A DNA stretch of 47,676 nucleotides from Granulicella sp. GTDB lineage: Bacteria > Acidobacteriota > Terriglobia > Terriglobales > Acidobacteriaceae. Positions within the stretch are counted from its first letter, which is position 1, and every line of letters starts with the position of its first letter. Positions 1-8,688 of the stretch are shown in pieces. The notes beneath the pieces are model-generated. The model saw only the letters and a list, made by a program, of their open reading frames with translations. It was not told where the DNA came from and ran no database searches. The DNA is taken from NCBI GenBank assembly GCA_025357875.1, contig JANYLK010000009.1, positions 1-47,676 on the forward strand, in the 5' to 3' direction. The position numbers and the translations under genes are program-made.

Positions 1-2291
1 AGAAACCCATCCCACCCCTTGGGAAAATCCCCCGCCCGTCGAAACTCCCACTCGTTGAACCACATCTCCTCGGTATCCCCATACGCCGACGCAGGATCGT
101 ACAGCCCATCATGGGTCACGATGCACTTGAAGCGGTTGGTATGCGTCAGCACCCAGTCGGCCATGAACCCGCCATAACTCGCCCCCAGCGCGCACTCCCG
201 CATCTTGTCCATAAATGGAAAATGACCCTCGGCATAATCCAGCCCCTTCATCAGATCGACATATGCCCTGCCGCCCCAGTCGCCGCTCACCTCATCGACA
301 AACTTCTGCCCATACCCCGTCGACCCGCGCCGATTGATGCCCACCACCACATACCCATTCGCCGCCATCAACTCCCAGTTCCACCGAAAGCTCCACGCAT
401 CCCCCCAGGCCGTCTGCGGCCCCCCATGCATTAGGAACTTCACCGGATACTTCTTCCCCTCCACAAACCCCGGCGGCCGCAGCAAGAATCCCTGAACCGG
501 TGTCCCCTCCGCTCCGACAAATTTGAATGTCTCAAGCTTCGACAACGAGAGCTGATCCACTAAACCATCATTCATTCGCGTCAGCACACGCCGAGGATGC
601 CATCCTTCGGGATTCGGCATTGCCCCATTGATAGAAAAACTCTTCCGATCCTTCAATTCCTTCTTCACCAATGGTGGCCACTCGACCTGCTGGGCCTCCT
701 CAACACCCCTCAAATTCGTCGCCACAATCGCCGTGGGCTTATCGATATGCGTCTCGCACACCACCATCGTCCCCCCATCAGGGCTCATCCGCAGATCGGA
801 TAAGCCAGCGTAATTCGCGACGATCTGATACATCTCATCCCCGCCATATATCGGCTCATATTCCCCGTTGCCTTCCACGGCTATCTGGCCAAGCAAGGTC
901 TCTCCAGCATCCTCACTGGCAAAGATCAATCTTTTTGAATGAGGCCCCCAAACAAACTCATCCACCCACCGATCGAACTTCGGCATTAAGTCCTTGATCG
1001 TCTTCTTCTCTCGATCCAAAACCACCAACCGAAACCGATCCGACTCAAACCCAGCCAACCTCTGCGACCGAAAAGCCAGCCACCGCCCATCCGGCGAATA
1101 AGCCGGCCCATCATCACTCCCTGGCGAGGTCGAAACCTTCACCGCCTTCGCCCCCGCCTCATCCAGCCGCAGCGTAAACACGTCGTTATTCGTCGAAGCC
1201 GCCGGCACCGCCTCCAGATTCGTCACATAAGCAATCTCCTTCGAGTCGGGAGCCCACGCATACCCCAGCGGCCCACCCAGCGAGAAGGTCGGCGTCTCCG
1301 CATCTCCCACCGCACTCGCCGGAGTCAAATCCCGCAGGTTCCGCCCACTGTCAGCATCCACCACCAGCACATGACTCCGCTTCAACCCCAGATAGTGATC
1401 CCAGTGCCGATAAAGCAGCGCATCCCAAACCTGCGCCTTCACGGGACTCTTCTCCGCCGCCTCATCCCGAGCCTTATCGCAGGCATCCTCCTCCGCCCAC
1501 GTCGACGCCTCGGCCCCGGCCAATACTGCCATCCCCCCACCACGGACCTCATTCTGAGCCGATCCCCCACGACGATCGTCATTCTGACCTCCGGTCAGAA
1601 TCTCCGTAGTTGCCTTTGTCTCTGTCCTCGCGCCACCCTTAACCGAACACCCCGGATAAACTCCCGCCACAAACAACAGCCGCTTCGAATCAGGCGACCA
1701 AATTCCTCCATCCGCCCCACCACTCACATGAGTCAACTGCACAGCTTTCCCAACCGTTCCCGCCGCCTCACTCCAGGACGCCAGGTAAATCTGGTCCTTC
1801 ATCGAGATCGAAACCCACTTCCCATCCGCCGAAAACCGCCCATTTGACTCCCCATCCCCAAACGTAACCTGCCGCTCTGCACTCTGTCTGTCATCCTTTG
1901 TCTTTTGGTTTTCATTCTGACCGGAGGGAAGAATCCCCGCATTTGTCCCGCCACCGCCGGGTGCCCCATTCATGACAGTCTTATCGTCATGAGTGGGGTT
2001 GAGTGCCACCACCCACAAATGATTCACCTTCGTATTCTTCTCCAGCGACACATCCGTCACCGAAAACAGCACCCATTTCCCACTCGCCGAAATCTGCGGA
2101 TCGCTCACTCGCTTCATCGCCATCAAATCCGCAAACGTCATCGGCCGCTTTTGTTTGTCATCTCGCAGCGCACTTTGTTTGTCATTCCGCAGCGAAGCGG
2201 AGGAATCTGCTTTTGCTCCGCCCTGACCCAACCCCGCCAGAACCCCGGCCCACATCAACCCAACCACCACCGCAACCCGCATCATCTTCAT
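1..2291 (-). CDS. S9 family prolyl oligopeptidase-type peptidase, 3' end cut by window edge
   Basis: The reading frame is open from the ATG at 2291 to position 1, so at least 763 residues are present and the C-terminus lies outside the window. A hydrophobic N-terminus suggests a secreted or periplasmic enzyme. TolB/WD-like propeller repeats (for example SPDSKRLLF, SPDGRWLAF) come first. The alpha/beta-hydrolase domain follows, with HGGP, a NRRGSTGYG segment and the nucleophile elbow GASYGG (168-185, Ser about residue 705). The catalytic Asp and His should lie beyond the edge. The family is serine peptidases (DPP4/acylaminoacyl-peptidase group) that trim short peptides. Oddity: three stretches (about residues 26-43, 98-126 and 224-250) are translated palindromic repeats, inserted in frame and rich in N, D, Q, R and G. 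Frame continuity was checked at both ends by hand. Confidence 0.93.
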   Translation of the reverse strand, partial: MKMMRVAVVVGLMWAGVLAGLGQGGAKADSSASLRNDKQSALRDDKQKRPMTFADLMAMKRVSDPQISASGKWVLFSVTDVSLEKNTKVNHLWVVALNPTHDDKTVMNGAPGGGGTNAGILPSGQNENQKTKDDRQSAERQVTFGDGESNGRFSADGKWVSISMKDQIYLASWSEAAGTVGKAVQLTHVSGGADGGIWSPDSKRLLFVAGVYPGCSVKGGARTETKATTEILTGGQNDDRRGGSAQNEVRGGGMAVLAGAEASTWAEEDACDKARDEAAEKSPVKAQVWDALLYRHWDHYLGLKRSHVLVVDADSGRNLRDLTPASAVGDAETPTFSLGGPLGYAWAPDSKEIAYVTNLEAVPAASTNNDVFTLRLDEAGAKAVKVSTSPGSDDGPAYSPDGRWLAFRSQRLAGFESDRFRLVVLDREKKTIKDLMPKFDRWVDEFVWGPHSKRLIFASEDAGETLLGQIAVEGNGEYEPIYGGDEMYQIVANYAGLSDLRMSPDGGTMVVCETHIDKPTAIVATNLRGVEEAQQVEWPPLVKKELKDRKSFSINGAMPNPEGWHPRRVLTRMNDGLVDQLSLSKLETFKFVGAEGTPVQGFLLRPPGFVEGKKYPVKFLMHGGPQTAWGDAWSFRWNWELMAANGYVVVGINRRGSTGYGQKFVDEVSGDWGGRAYVDLMKGLDYAEGHFPFMDKMRECALGASYGGFMADWVLTHTNRFKCIVTHDGLYDPASAYGDTEEMWFNEWEFRRAGDFPKGWDGF
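1578..1620 (+). repeat. GTCATTCTGA-type palindromic repeat, copy A (inside S9 gene)
   Basis: The core is a perfect inverted repeat: ATTCTGACC (1581-1589), 3-nt loop, GGTCAGAAT (1593-1601). It is followed by the family tail tctccgtagttgcctttg. A degraded half copy (cattctgag) lies at 1550-1558. The element sits within the S9 peptidase coding frame and adds no stop codon on the coding strand. Confidence 0.75.
1911..1948 (+). repeat. GTCATTCTGA-type palindromic repeat, copy B (inside S9 gene)
   Basis: TTCATTCTGACCGGAGGG is followed by AAGAATCCCCGCATTTGTC. This is the same architecture as copy A (attctga ... agaat + tttgtc tail) with an imperfect stem. It lies in frame in the S9 peptidase and is followed directly by the hairpin repeat at 1959-1998. 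Confidence 0.7.
1959..1998 (+). repeat. GGGTGCCCCAT hairpin repeat, copy 1 (inside S9 gene)
   Basis: A 13-bp inverted repeat with one mismatch: CCCCATTCATGAC (1964-1976) and GTCATGAGTGGGG (1986-1998), with a 9-nt loop. It begins with GGGTGCCCCAT, as does the element at 2341. It is inside the S9 reading frame. Confidence 0.65.
2173..2218 (+). repeat. GTCATTCTGA-type palindromic repeat, copy C (inside S9 gene)
   Basis: TTTGTTTGTCATTCCGCAGC continues as GAAGCGGAGGAATCTGC. ATTCCGC and GCGGAGGAAT form an imperfect stem. The first part (tttgt-catc-cgcagcgcac) is also present just upstream at 2152-2172, giving a partial tandem copy. It falls right after the S9 signal-peptide region. Confidence 0.65.
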
Positions 2292-2340
2292 CGCGCCAGT
2301 CTAAACCCACCCACCCCACCCGGGCGTACCCCAACAACAT

Positions 2341-2390
2341 GGGTGCCCCATGCTCGCCGCTGGACTTCAGTCCGACGGCGATCGTGGGGT
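2341..2390 (+). repeat. GGGTGCCCCAT hairpin repeat, copy 2
   Basis: A nested hairpin: outer arms CCCCA (2346-2350) and TGGGG (2385-2389), middle arms CGCCG (2355-2359) and CGGCG (2375-2379), inner arms GGACT (2362-2366) and AGTCC (2369-2373) around TC. It starts with GGGTGCCCCAT like copy 1 and lies about 50 bp upstream of the S9 start. Confidence 0.65.
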
Positions 2391-2538
2391 TACTCTTTAC
2401 CCGCCAAGTCGACCAGCGCCGAGTCGCCCTCTTTTGCATAGAAAGCATCCGCCGCCCTTGACACCCCGACTATAATAAGCAATAGAGGAAAATTAGAGAA
2501 TATCCCTCCCGCTAATGGCGTCGGGTACGGAGGTCCAG

Positions 2539-2580
2539 ACCTAAGTGCTTTAGAATCGGACTTCAGGGGAGGGGGGTACC
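2539..2580 (+). other. Non-coding stretch upstream of the LolA-like gene, G-rich element
   Basis: The 2292-2650 gap holds the hairpin at 2341-2390 and an AT-rich stretch with TATAAT (2471-2476). It then holds a segment reading cctaagtgctttagaatcgg followed by ggggaggggggtacc (2565-2579). A comparable run of G next to ctta/ccta words lies upstream of yqeY (46355-46400, other strand). This may be an intergenic repeat or leader, but I cannot assign a function. Confidence 0.3.
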
Positions 2581-2650
2581 GCAAAACCTCGCCATGCGTC
2601 TAACTGTTCGCGGCTACCAGGACGCAGAATCAACCGAGCCAAGCACACCT

Positions 2651-3547
2651 ATGAAATATATTTTCAACACGATCGTCACTCTGCTCCTCGTCGTTCTCGT
2701 AGCTCCGCTGACACACGCGGCGGAAGATAACAACGGCTTCGGGAAGCTCGACCCAACCCCGCCCACCGCGATCACCCCTGAGCAAATCGTCGCGAAGTTC
2801 GCCGCGCGCGAAGCCGAGTTCGCCGCTGCACGCGAAAACTACACCTTCCGCCAGTCCGTCAAAGTTGACATCCTCAACGAAGCAAGGAAGGTCGACGGCG
2901 AGTATCAGCAGGTCACCGACATCACCTTCAACAGGCAAGGCAAGCGCGAAGAGCACGTTGTCTTCGCCCCGCCGAATAGCCTCGATAGCAGTGCTACTCC
3001 CGTCATGATGTCACCAACAGACTTCGACGAGATTGAACATCGCCTGCCCTTTATCCTCACCACCGCCGACCTCCCCCAATACGACGTCACCTACATCGGC
3101 CGCCAGAAGGTCGACGAGCTCGACACCTACGTCTTCCAGGCGGGACCGAAACGTATTGAGAAGAATCACCACTACTTCCAGGGCAAGGTCTGGGTCGACC
3201 AGCAGGACTTCCAGATTGTCCTCGTCAATGGCACTACCGTCCCCCAGGACACCCGCCGGCGACATGAAGATCTACAGCCGCCGTTTACCACCTATTACGA
3301 GCAGATCGACGGCAAATACTGGTTCCCCACCTACACCAAGGCCGAGGGCAACCTCCACTTTGCCGCGCAGGACGGCGCCCTCGGCCAAGACGTCCACATG
3401 CGCTCAATCGTGAAATACACCGATTACAAGCAGTTCCGCGCCACCAGCCGCATCCTCTATAACGGCGAGGACATCACCAACAAGAAAGACCCCGATCCCC
3501 AGCAAGACAAAGGAGCAAAACAACCGCCGCCCGCCGCGCCGAAATAG
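2651..3547 (+). CDS. Secreted LolA-like (outer-membrane lipoprotein-sorting-like) protein
   Basis: The protein is 298 aa if it starts at the ATG at 2651. That start puts a clean signal peptide at the N-terminus (MKYIFNT, hydrophobic LLLVVLVAPL, THA|AE cleavage). An in-frame ATG at 2594 would add 19 polar residues in front and spoil the signal. The mature part has the alternating beta-strand pattern of LolA/LppX-type folds: a YTFRQ strand, repeated K-V-W-V-D/Y-W-F-P strands, and a late F-R-A-T-S-R segment. Such proteins bind lipid or lipoprotein in the periplasm, but no catalytic motif shows and the substrate is unknown. The assignment rests on fold-like pattern only. A repeat (3577-3623) follows the stop. 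Confidence 0.6.
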   Translation: MKYIFNTIVTLLLVVLVAPLTHAAEDNNGFGKLDPTPPTAITPEQIVAKFAAREAEFAAARENYTFRQSVKVDILNEARKVDGEYQQVTDITFNRQGKREEHVVFAPPNSLDSSATPVMMSPTDFDEIEHRLPFILTTADLPQYDVTYIGRQKVDELDTYVFQAGPKRIEKNHHYFQGKVWVDQQDFQIVLVNGTTVPQDTRRRHEDLQPPFTTYYEQIDGKYWFPTYTKAEGNLHFAAQDGALGQDVHMRSIVKYTDYKQFRATSRILYNGEDITNKKDPDPQQDKGAKQPPPAAPK

Positions 3548-3576
3548 TTGTTTGCTATTCAGAGCGTAGGCTGTCT

Positions 3577-3623
3577 TGTTGTCGACCTGAGCGCAGCGAA
3601 GAATCTCGGTATAGGCATTCGCC
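3577..3623 (+). repeat. GTCATTCTGA-type repeat, copy D
   Basis: TTGTTGTCGACCTGAGCGCAG then CGAAGAATCTCGG and a ggcattcgcc tail. It matches the gtc..ctga-gcgcagcgaagaatctc layout of the other copies. It sits between the convergent LolA-like and HNH genes. Confidence 0.65.
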
Positions 3624-3627
3624 TCTA

Positions 3628-4287
3628 CTATGCAGCCGGCTCGGATTCAAAGTAAAGATAGCGCCGCCAGCTCGGATCGGCCGAACCAATCATCCGCATG
3701 ATGTGCCTCGAAGTATGCAGACTGAATGACCTCGGCTCGCGTTGCAATTTCATTTCGGTCAGTTCGTGCAGCAACTGATTACCTTTGCGCCGATTGCAGT
3801 CGTGACAACATGCAACAAGATTCTCCCAGGTTGAAAGTCCGCCGCGTGAACGCGGAATGACATGATCGAGCGTCAGTTCCCCCGCAGTCAGCACGATGCC
3901 GCAATATTGGCATGAATTGCGATCGCGGAGAAGAATGTTTTTCCGCGACAGCGCGCGCGTCTGATGCGGGATTCTGCGATATTCGAGCAGGCGAATCACG
4001 CTCGGCATCGCCACATTCATCCGCGCCGCGTGCAGCACCGCACCTTGCTCCTCTTCGGTACGAGCAACGCCCTTCAGCACCAACACCAGCGCCCGCCGCG
4101 CTCCGCAGATATTGATGGGCTCGTAGGACGCATTCAACACCAACACGGGAGTCTGCATCGCCGGCTGGCGAAAGACGCCGATCCGCACATCGAGTTCGGT
4201 AGTCAGCCGCGGAGAGCTGTGATGTCCCGCGTGTCGATTGGCCGTTGCCCGCTGCTTCCGCATCTTCGACGAAATAGACGCTTGCAT
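3628..4287 (-). CDS. HNH endonuclease family protein
   Basis: A 219-aa protein. The ATG at 4287 has a good Shine-Dalgarno sequence (GGAGGA, about 9 nt upstream); a later ATG at 4158 begins the part that is usually conserved ([13 protein letters not shown]) but lacks one. The middle carries the HNH zinc-binding core: CQYC, then [11 protein letters not shown] and [10 protein letters not shown], ending KGN. This is the compact HNH domain of a widespread stand-alone bacterial family with the VLNASYEP start. Its physiological role is unknown; nuclease activity on DNA is inferred from the intact Cys4/His/Asn core. There is no restriction or phage context nearby. Confidence 0.85.
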   Translation of the reverse strand: MQASISSKMRKQRATANRHAGHHSSPRLTTELDVRIGVFRQPAMQTPVLVLNASYEPINICGARRALVLVLKGVARTEEEQGAVLHAARMNVAMPSVIRLLEYRRIPHQTRALSRKNILLRDRNSCQYCGIVLTAGELTLDHVIPRSRGGLSTWENLVACCHDCNRRKGNQLLHELTEMKLQREPRSFSLHTSRHIMRMIGSADPSWRRYLYFESEPAA

Positions 4288-4360
4288 TGCTCAAGTCCTC
4301 CAGTTCCGATCTGCATCCGAATCCGCTACGTTGACTACGTCGTACTTTGACGCTGCGCTG

Positions 4361-5353
4361 CTATCCAAACCCCTGCGCTGCGTGCATCGAATCGCTGTCC
4401 CACATCGCCACGCGCACGTACTGCGCCCGCGCTAGAGTCGCTACCCAGACTTTATGTGCCCCGTCTCGTCGCAGGACTCGCGCACACTCGCGAGCAGTCG
4501 CGCCGGACGTATAAATGTCGTCGATCAGGAGCACCTCGCAGCCAATTGGGAAGTTAGCAGCGTCAACCGCAAACGCGCCTTCGAGGTTCTTGCGACGGCT
4601 GCGCGGATTCAGCTCGAACTGGCTGCGCGTGTCGCGGCGCCTGAGCAAAACGCCGCTCAAACGTTGCAGTCGCCAGTCCGGAGCCAACCTCCGCAACTTC
4701 GCAATGGCGACATCGGCGAGTAGCTGAGCTTGGTTGTATCCTCGCTGCCGCTGCTTCGCGGGAAATAGCGGAACCGCCACGACGATCAACTCGCGAGCAG
4801 CTTCCGCCTGTAAAGTCAGAATCGATTCGGCTAGGAACCCGCCGAGCAGCTTAGCTACGCCGCCCATCCGCTCGTACTTCAGCAGGTGGATCATCTCGCG
4901 TATCTCATCCTGATAGACCGCGTATGCGACCGCCCGCTCGAACATTGGGGGTAAGACGCGGCAGACGTAACAAAGCAGCCCTTCCGCGGGAAACTGCCCA
5001 GCAAAGCGAGCGCTCTCCATATCCAGCGCTTCGCCGCAGCAGTGGCACATGGCCATGGTCTGCGCGGGAACGGCCACGCGGCAGCTATCACAGATGGGAA
5101 GTATCGTCGAGCGCAGCAATGAGTCGCCGCAGACGCGGCAATCGGAGGGAAACAGTGTAGTAATCAGATCGTCGAGCGTAGAACGCAACGGCAAACCAGT
5201 TCGTCGAGCCGCGTTCAGCAGCAGGCGGATTCCCGCACGACCGTCGTCCAGTCCGGCGCCATTGCCTGGCGGAACGCCGGGTGAAACATGGAGCGTACTC
5301 TCATTCAGGCTATTGCTGAAGATGCACCTCGCTCGGTCGGCGCTCCAGGCCAT
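4361..5353 (-). CDS. ComF family protein / amidophosphoribosyltransferase-like
   Basis: A 330-aa protein. Residues about 65-130 form the double zinc ribbon (FPSDCRVCG, PICDSC, CHCCG, CYVC). The C-terminal half is a type I phosphoribosyltransferase domain with the PRPP loop VLLIDDIYTSGATA. The segment RQRGYNQAQLLA is diagnostic of ComF/GntX proteins. Family members support DNA uptake (ComF) or unknown nucleotide functions. The protein is longer than typical ComF (about 240 aa) because about 60 low-homology residues precede the zinc ribbon, so the real start may be downstream of 5353. It diverges from the OPT transporter across a 143-bp gap. Confidence 0.85.
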   Translation of the reverse strand: MAWSADRARCIFSNSLNESTLHVSPGVPPGNGAGLDDGRAGIRLLLNAARRTGLPLRSTLDDLITTLFPSDCRVCGDSLLRSTILPICDSCRVAVPAQTMAMCHCCGEALDMESARFAGQFPAEGLLCYVCRVLPPMFERAVAYAVYQDEIREMIHLLKYERMGGVAKLLGGFLAESILTLQAEAARELIVVAVPLFPAKQRQRGYNQAQLLADVAIAKLRRLAPDWRLQRLSGVLLRRRDTRSQFELNPRSRRKNLEGAFAVDAANFPIGCEVLLIDDIYTSGATARECARVLRRDGAHKVWVATLARAQYVRVAMWDSDSMHAAQGFG

Positions 5354-5496
5354 TTGGCCGCGCCTGAATCAGAGTATAAATCGTGGCGCCTTGGTTCGCC
5401 ACCATGAATTGTCGATGGCGGTCCTAAACACCGCCTCCGCTGATACACTCCCATCCAAGCCTTTAATGCAGCATCTACAGCGGAGATCAAGTATCC

Positions 5497-7806
5497 ATGG
5501 CCACAGCAGCACCAATAAAGCCCGCGTTCAAGCCCTTCGTTCCCGCAGATGAATCACGGCCGGAGTTAACGATTCGCGCCTTACTGCTCGGCGCGGTCTT
5601 CGGTGTGCTCTTCGGCGCAGTCACCGTTTATGTTGGCCTGCGCGCGGGGCTGACGGTTGCGGCAAGCATTCCGATCTCCGTGCTTTCCATCTCAATACTC
5701 CGCGCGTTTGGACGCGCCAGCATTCTTGAGAACAATATCGTTCAGACCACGGGAAACGCGGGCCAGTCTATTGCGTCCGGCGTCATCTTTACGTTGCCGG
5801 CGTTGGTCTTCCTGGGATTCGATCTTGAGGCGAGCCGCATCTTCGCGCTGGCACTGTTCGGCGGCTGGCTTGGTGTCCTATTCATGATTCCCCTGCGGCG
5901 GCAACTGATCGTCGAAGAGCACGGAACCCTGATATATCCCGAAGGCACTGCCTGCGCCGACGTCCTGATGGCCGGTGAGCGGGGAGGAAGTTTCGCCTCG
6001 CGCGTCTTCCTCGGGCTAGGGCTCGGCGGTCTTTACACTCTCTTTCAAAATGACAATTTATTCGGCCTGTGGCCGAGCCAGCCCGACTATCAACCCGATC
6101 TCGGCGCGCAGCATCTGCTCAAAGGCTCCGCCATCCGCGCCGATTGCACGCCTGAGTATCTCGGCGTCGGTTACATCATCGGAGCACGCGTCGCGGCCAT
6201 CATGCTGGCAGGCGGCGTCTTTTCGTGGCTGGTCCTGATGCCAGCGATCTATTTCTTCGGATCGCATCTCTCCAGTCCGCTCTATCCCGGCACCGTTCCA
6301 GTGAGTCAGATGTCCCCCTCTGATCTTTGGCGCACGTATGTCCGACCCATGGGAGCGGGCGCGGTCGCAGCCGCGGGACTCATCACACTCATACGCACTC
6401 TTCCGACAATCGTCAGTGCGTTGTCGCAAGGCTTTAAGAAGGGCGAAAGCAAACTCGCGGCGGCACTGCCTTCTCGTACCGAGCATGATCTTCCGCCTAT
6501 CGTCGTCTTCGGCGGCAGCGCAGTACTGATCGTCCTGATGTTCCTCTTCCTCCAATTCAAGCCTGTACCCGGAGCATACGTTGGTCCGATGGCGAATGCG
6601 GCCGCCGCGCTGCTGATTGTTGTGTTCGGATTTCTGTTTGTGACCGTCTCGGCTCGGATAGTTGGAATTGTTGGCTCCTCCGCGTCGCCGGTTTCCGGCA
6701 TGACTATCGCCACGCTAATGGCTACCTCCGCGATCTTCCTCGTCAAGGGTTGGACAGCGCCGGCCTTCGGAGCGCTGGCGATCACCATCGGGGGCGTGGT
6801 CTGCATCGCAGCTTCAAACGCTGGTGACACTAGCCAGGATTTGAAGACCGGCTATCTCATCGGAGCCACTCCTTGGAAGCAGCAACTCGCGCTCATGATC
6901 GGCGTCATCGTCTGCATCTTCTCCATCGGAGCCACACTGAACGCGATGAACATTGGACTCGAGCAGTTCCAGCGTATGCAGAGGCCAGTCGCGCTTTCTC
7001 TTGCACAACTTCCCGACGGCGTGCAGGACAAGGGCCTTTTTTCCCGCGATAGTGTCTCACTCTCCTCACACGACACAGCCAATCACACCAAGGAGCAACT
7101 CACTGGCACGCGCCAATACATCCTGCTCAACGCGATTGGCTCGACTACGCTGGATGACGGAAAATATCTCTATAACCCGGCAACGTCGCAGATTGAAGTC
7201 CAGTGGATCCAGGGCATCGGCAGTGAGAAGGCCGCAGCGCCGCAGGGCCGCTTAATGGCTACAGTGATCAACGGCATCCTCTCGCGCAAACTACCGTGGA
7301 CGCTGGTGCTGCTCGGCGTTGCACTCGTAATTGTGGTTGAACTGCTAGGCGTTCGGTCGCTGACTTTCGCTGTTGGTGCGTATCTATCTATCGCCACCAC
7401 GCTAGCCATCTTTGTGGGCGGAGTGATGCGCTGGATGGTTGACCGTGCCATGATTCAGCATGCCGAACGCGCTCGCCTCGCCGCAAATCCCGAGATCATC
7501 GATCCCGACACCGGCCTTCCCGTTCCCACCAGCGTCACCCCAGCGCTCGATACCGAGAGCGAGATCTCCCCCGGTAGCCTTTACGCATCAGGCCTGATCG
7601 CCGCCGGCGGAATCGTGGGGCTGCTCGGCGTCTGCGCGCGCCTTGTCGAAGGCGTCTCAGAGCAACATGGTGGCCACTGGAAGCTCTTCAGCTTCAGCGC
7701 AGATAATCCACTTCACCACGACTGGGTCAGCGTCATCATGTTCGCGTTGCTCGCCTTCAGCCTCTACTACTTTGCGCGCAAGCCGCTCGACCAGCCAAAG
7801 TCATAG
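5497..7806 (+). CDS. OPT family oligopeptide transporter
   Basis: A 769-aa polytopic inner-membrane protein starting at the ATG at 5497, with a GGAG about 10 nt upstream. It begins with ELTIRALLLGAVFGVLFGA and the GLRAGLTVAASIPISVL segment typical of the OPT superfamily. NNIVQTTGNAGQSIASG and the later NAGDTSQDLKTGYLIGATPW are both signature OPT motifs. Many hydrophobic helices run to the end. OPT proteins import oligopeptides or metal-chelate complexes using proton symport. The substrate cannot be told from sequence; a nutrient-peptide role would suit the surrounding secreted peptidases. Residues about 490-570 form a polar loop between membrane segments. Confidence 0.93.
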   Translation: MATAAPIKPAFKPFVPADESRPELTIRALLLGAVFGVLFGAVTVYVGLRAGLTVAASIPISVLSISILRAFGRASILENNIVQTTGNAGQSIASGVIFTLPALVFLGFDLEASRIFALALFGGWLGVLFMIPLRRQLIVEEHGTLIYPEGTACADVLMAGERGGSFASRVFLGLGLGGLYTLFQNDNLFGLWPSQPDYQPDLGAQHLLKGSAIRADCTPEYLGVGYIIGARVAAIMLAGGVFSWLVLMPAIYFFGSHLSSPLYPGTVPVSQMSPSDLWRTYVRPMGAGAVAAAGLITLIRTLPTIVSALSQGFKKGESKLAAALPSRTEHDLPPIVVFGGSAVLIVLMFLFLQFKPVPGAYVGPMANAAAALLIVVFGFLFVTVSARIVGIVGSSASPVSGMTIATLMATSAIFLVKGWTAPAFGALAITIGGVVCIAASNAGDTSQDLKTGYLIGATPWKQQLALMIGVIVCIFSIGATLNAMNIGLEQFQRMQRPVALSLAQLPDGVQDKGLFSRDSVSLSSHDTANHTKEQLTGTRQYILLNAIGSTTLDDGKYLYNPATSQIEVQWIQGIGSEKAAAPQGRLMATVINGILSRKLPWTLVLLGVALVIVVELLGVRSLTFAVGAYLSIATTLAIFVGGVMRWMVDRAMIQHAERARLAANPEIIDPDTGLPVPTSVTPALDTESEISPGSLYASGLIAAGGIVGLLGVCARLVEGVSEQHGGHWKLFSFSADNPLHHDWVSVIMFALLAFSLYYFARKPLDQPKS

Positions 7807-7830
7807 TTCAACGGGACGATGCACGACGTA

Positions 7831-8638
7831 CTAGAAGCGCAGCCGCACCGAAAAAATAGGGGAATGGTTATATGTGTTGAAGTGCGTCAGCGCGATCTGC
7901 TCGCCAACGCCCAGCGTCAGCCTCACCATTCCACCGCTTCCGTTCAGTGGAATACGACTCACAATCACGCTCGGCGTCATAAATGTTTGCTGCGCCCCAT
8001 CGTTCGAGCCGCCAACGTAAAACGTCGAATTCGTCTCCGTCTCGACCCACAGAAACCGCATCACGTGAAACTGAGCCGCGTTGTTCCAGACGAACTGCCG
8101 TCCCAACTTCGCGGTATTTGAAAAGGGAAGCGATCCGCCGAGCGATGTGATGAAGTCCACCTTGCCCAATCCCTTGCCCGCCTCCAGCGTCTGCGACAGG
8201 ATTGCGCAGCAGCTTCCATTCCCACTCTTGTCTGTCGGCACGCTCGCACCCAGCAGCACCGCGACGATCGCATTATGGTGATCCTCGCTGCTCCCGTAGA
8301 GGCGATACTTAATCCGAAACGCCACGTCGCCAAATCCACCCCTCAAGCCTCGGGCTAATATGCGTAAGGAACGGCGGCGGACTGAATCTCAACTAAATTC
8401 GCCGGAACGGCACTATCTGCAATCCTTTGGTGTTGCCGTAGTTCCAACTCTGCTGTCCGCCCGAAAGCGACTGCCGCACAAAATCCGCGCGGATATCTTC
8501 CTCAATCCTCGGAGCGGTCGTCACCAGTGGCGTCGCCCGATGCGGCTGTTGAGTCTGAGTCGCCGCCAGGCGCGCCTTGTACCTCTTGAACCATCCATCC
8601 TGTGCGGTCGCGGGAAGTGGTCCGTACGCGAAGAGCAA
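7831..8638 (-). pseudogene. Degenerate outer-membrane beta-barrel protein gene
   Basis: Two pieces of one protein lie in different frames. The N-terminal piece (8393-8638 and a little upstream) has a signal-like GLLFAYGPLPATAQ and ends at a TAG after KGLQIVPFRRI. The C-terminal piece (7831 to about 8388) reads GGFGDVAFRIKYRLYG, then GKGLGKVDFITSLGGSLP, and ends in SVRLRF, with the terminal Phe typical of barrel proteins. The short bridge (8350-8395) continues sensibly only in the third frame (VEIQSAAVPYAY, with stops). At least two frameshifts and two stops therefore separate the parts. The family resembles MetA-like/phenol-type transporter barrels. Either this is a real decayed gene or there are local assembly errors. 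Confidence 0.7.
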
Positions 8639-8688
8639 ACCCGCCGGGCACCCAAGATATCCCAGTGAGCGTACGCCAAAATCCGCAA

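Noticed and set aside
111-2461. Several plus-strand frames rich in H, P and R
   Set aside because: They are antisense to the S9 peptidase, whose minus frame carries the signal peptide and GASYGG motif.
2458-2476. Consensus -35 TTGACA (2458-2463) and -10 TATAAT (2471-2476)
   Set aside because: Only 7 bp separate them, so they cannot act as a sigma-70 pair; no good partner box was found at 16-18 bp for either.
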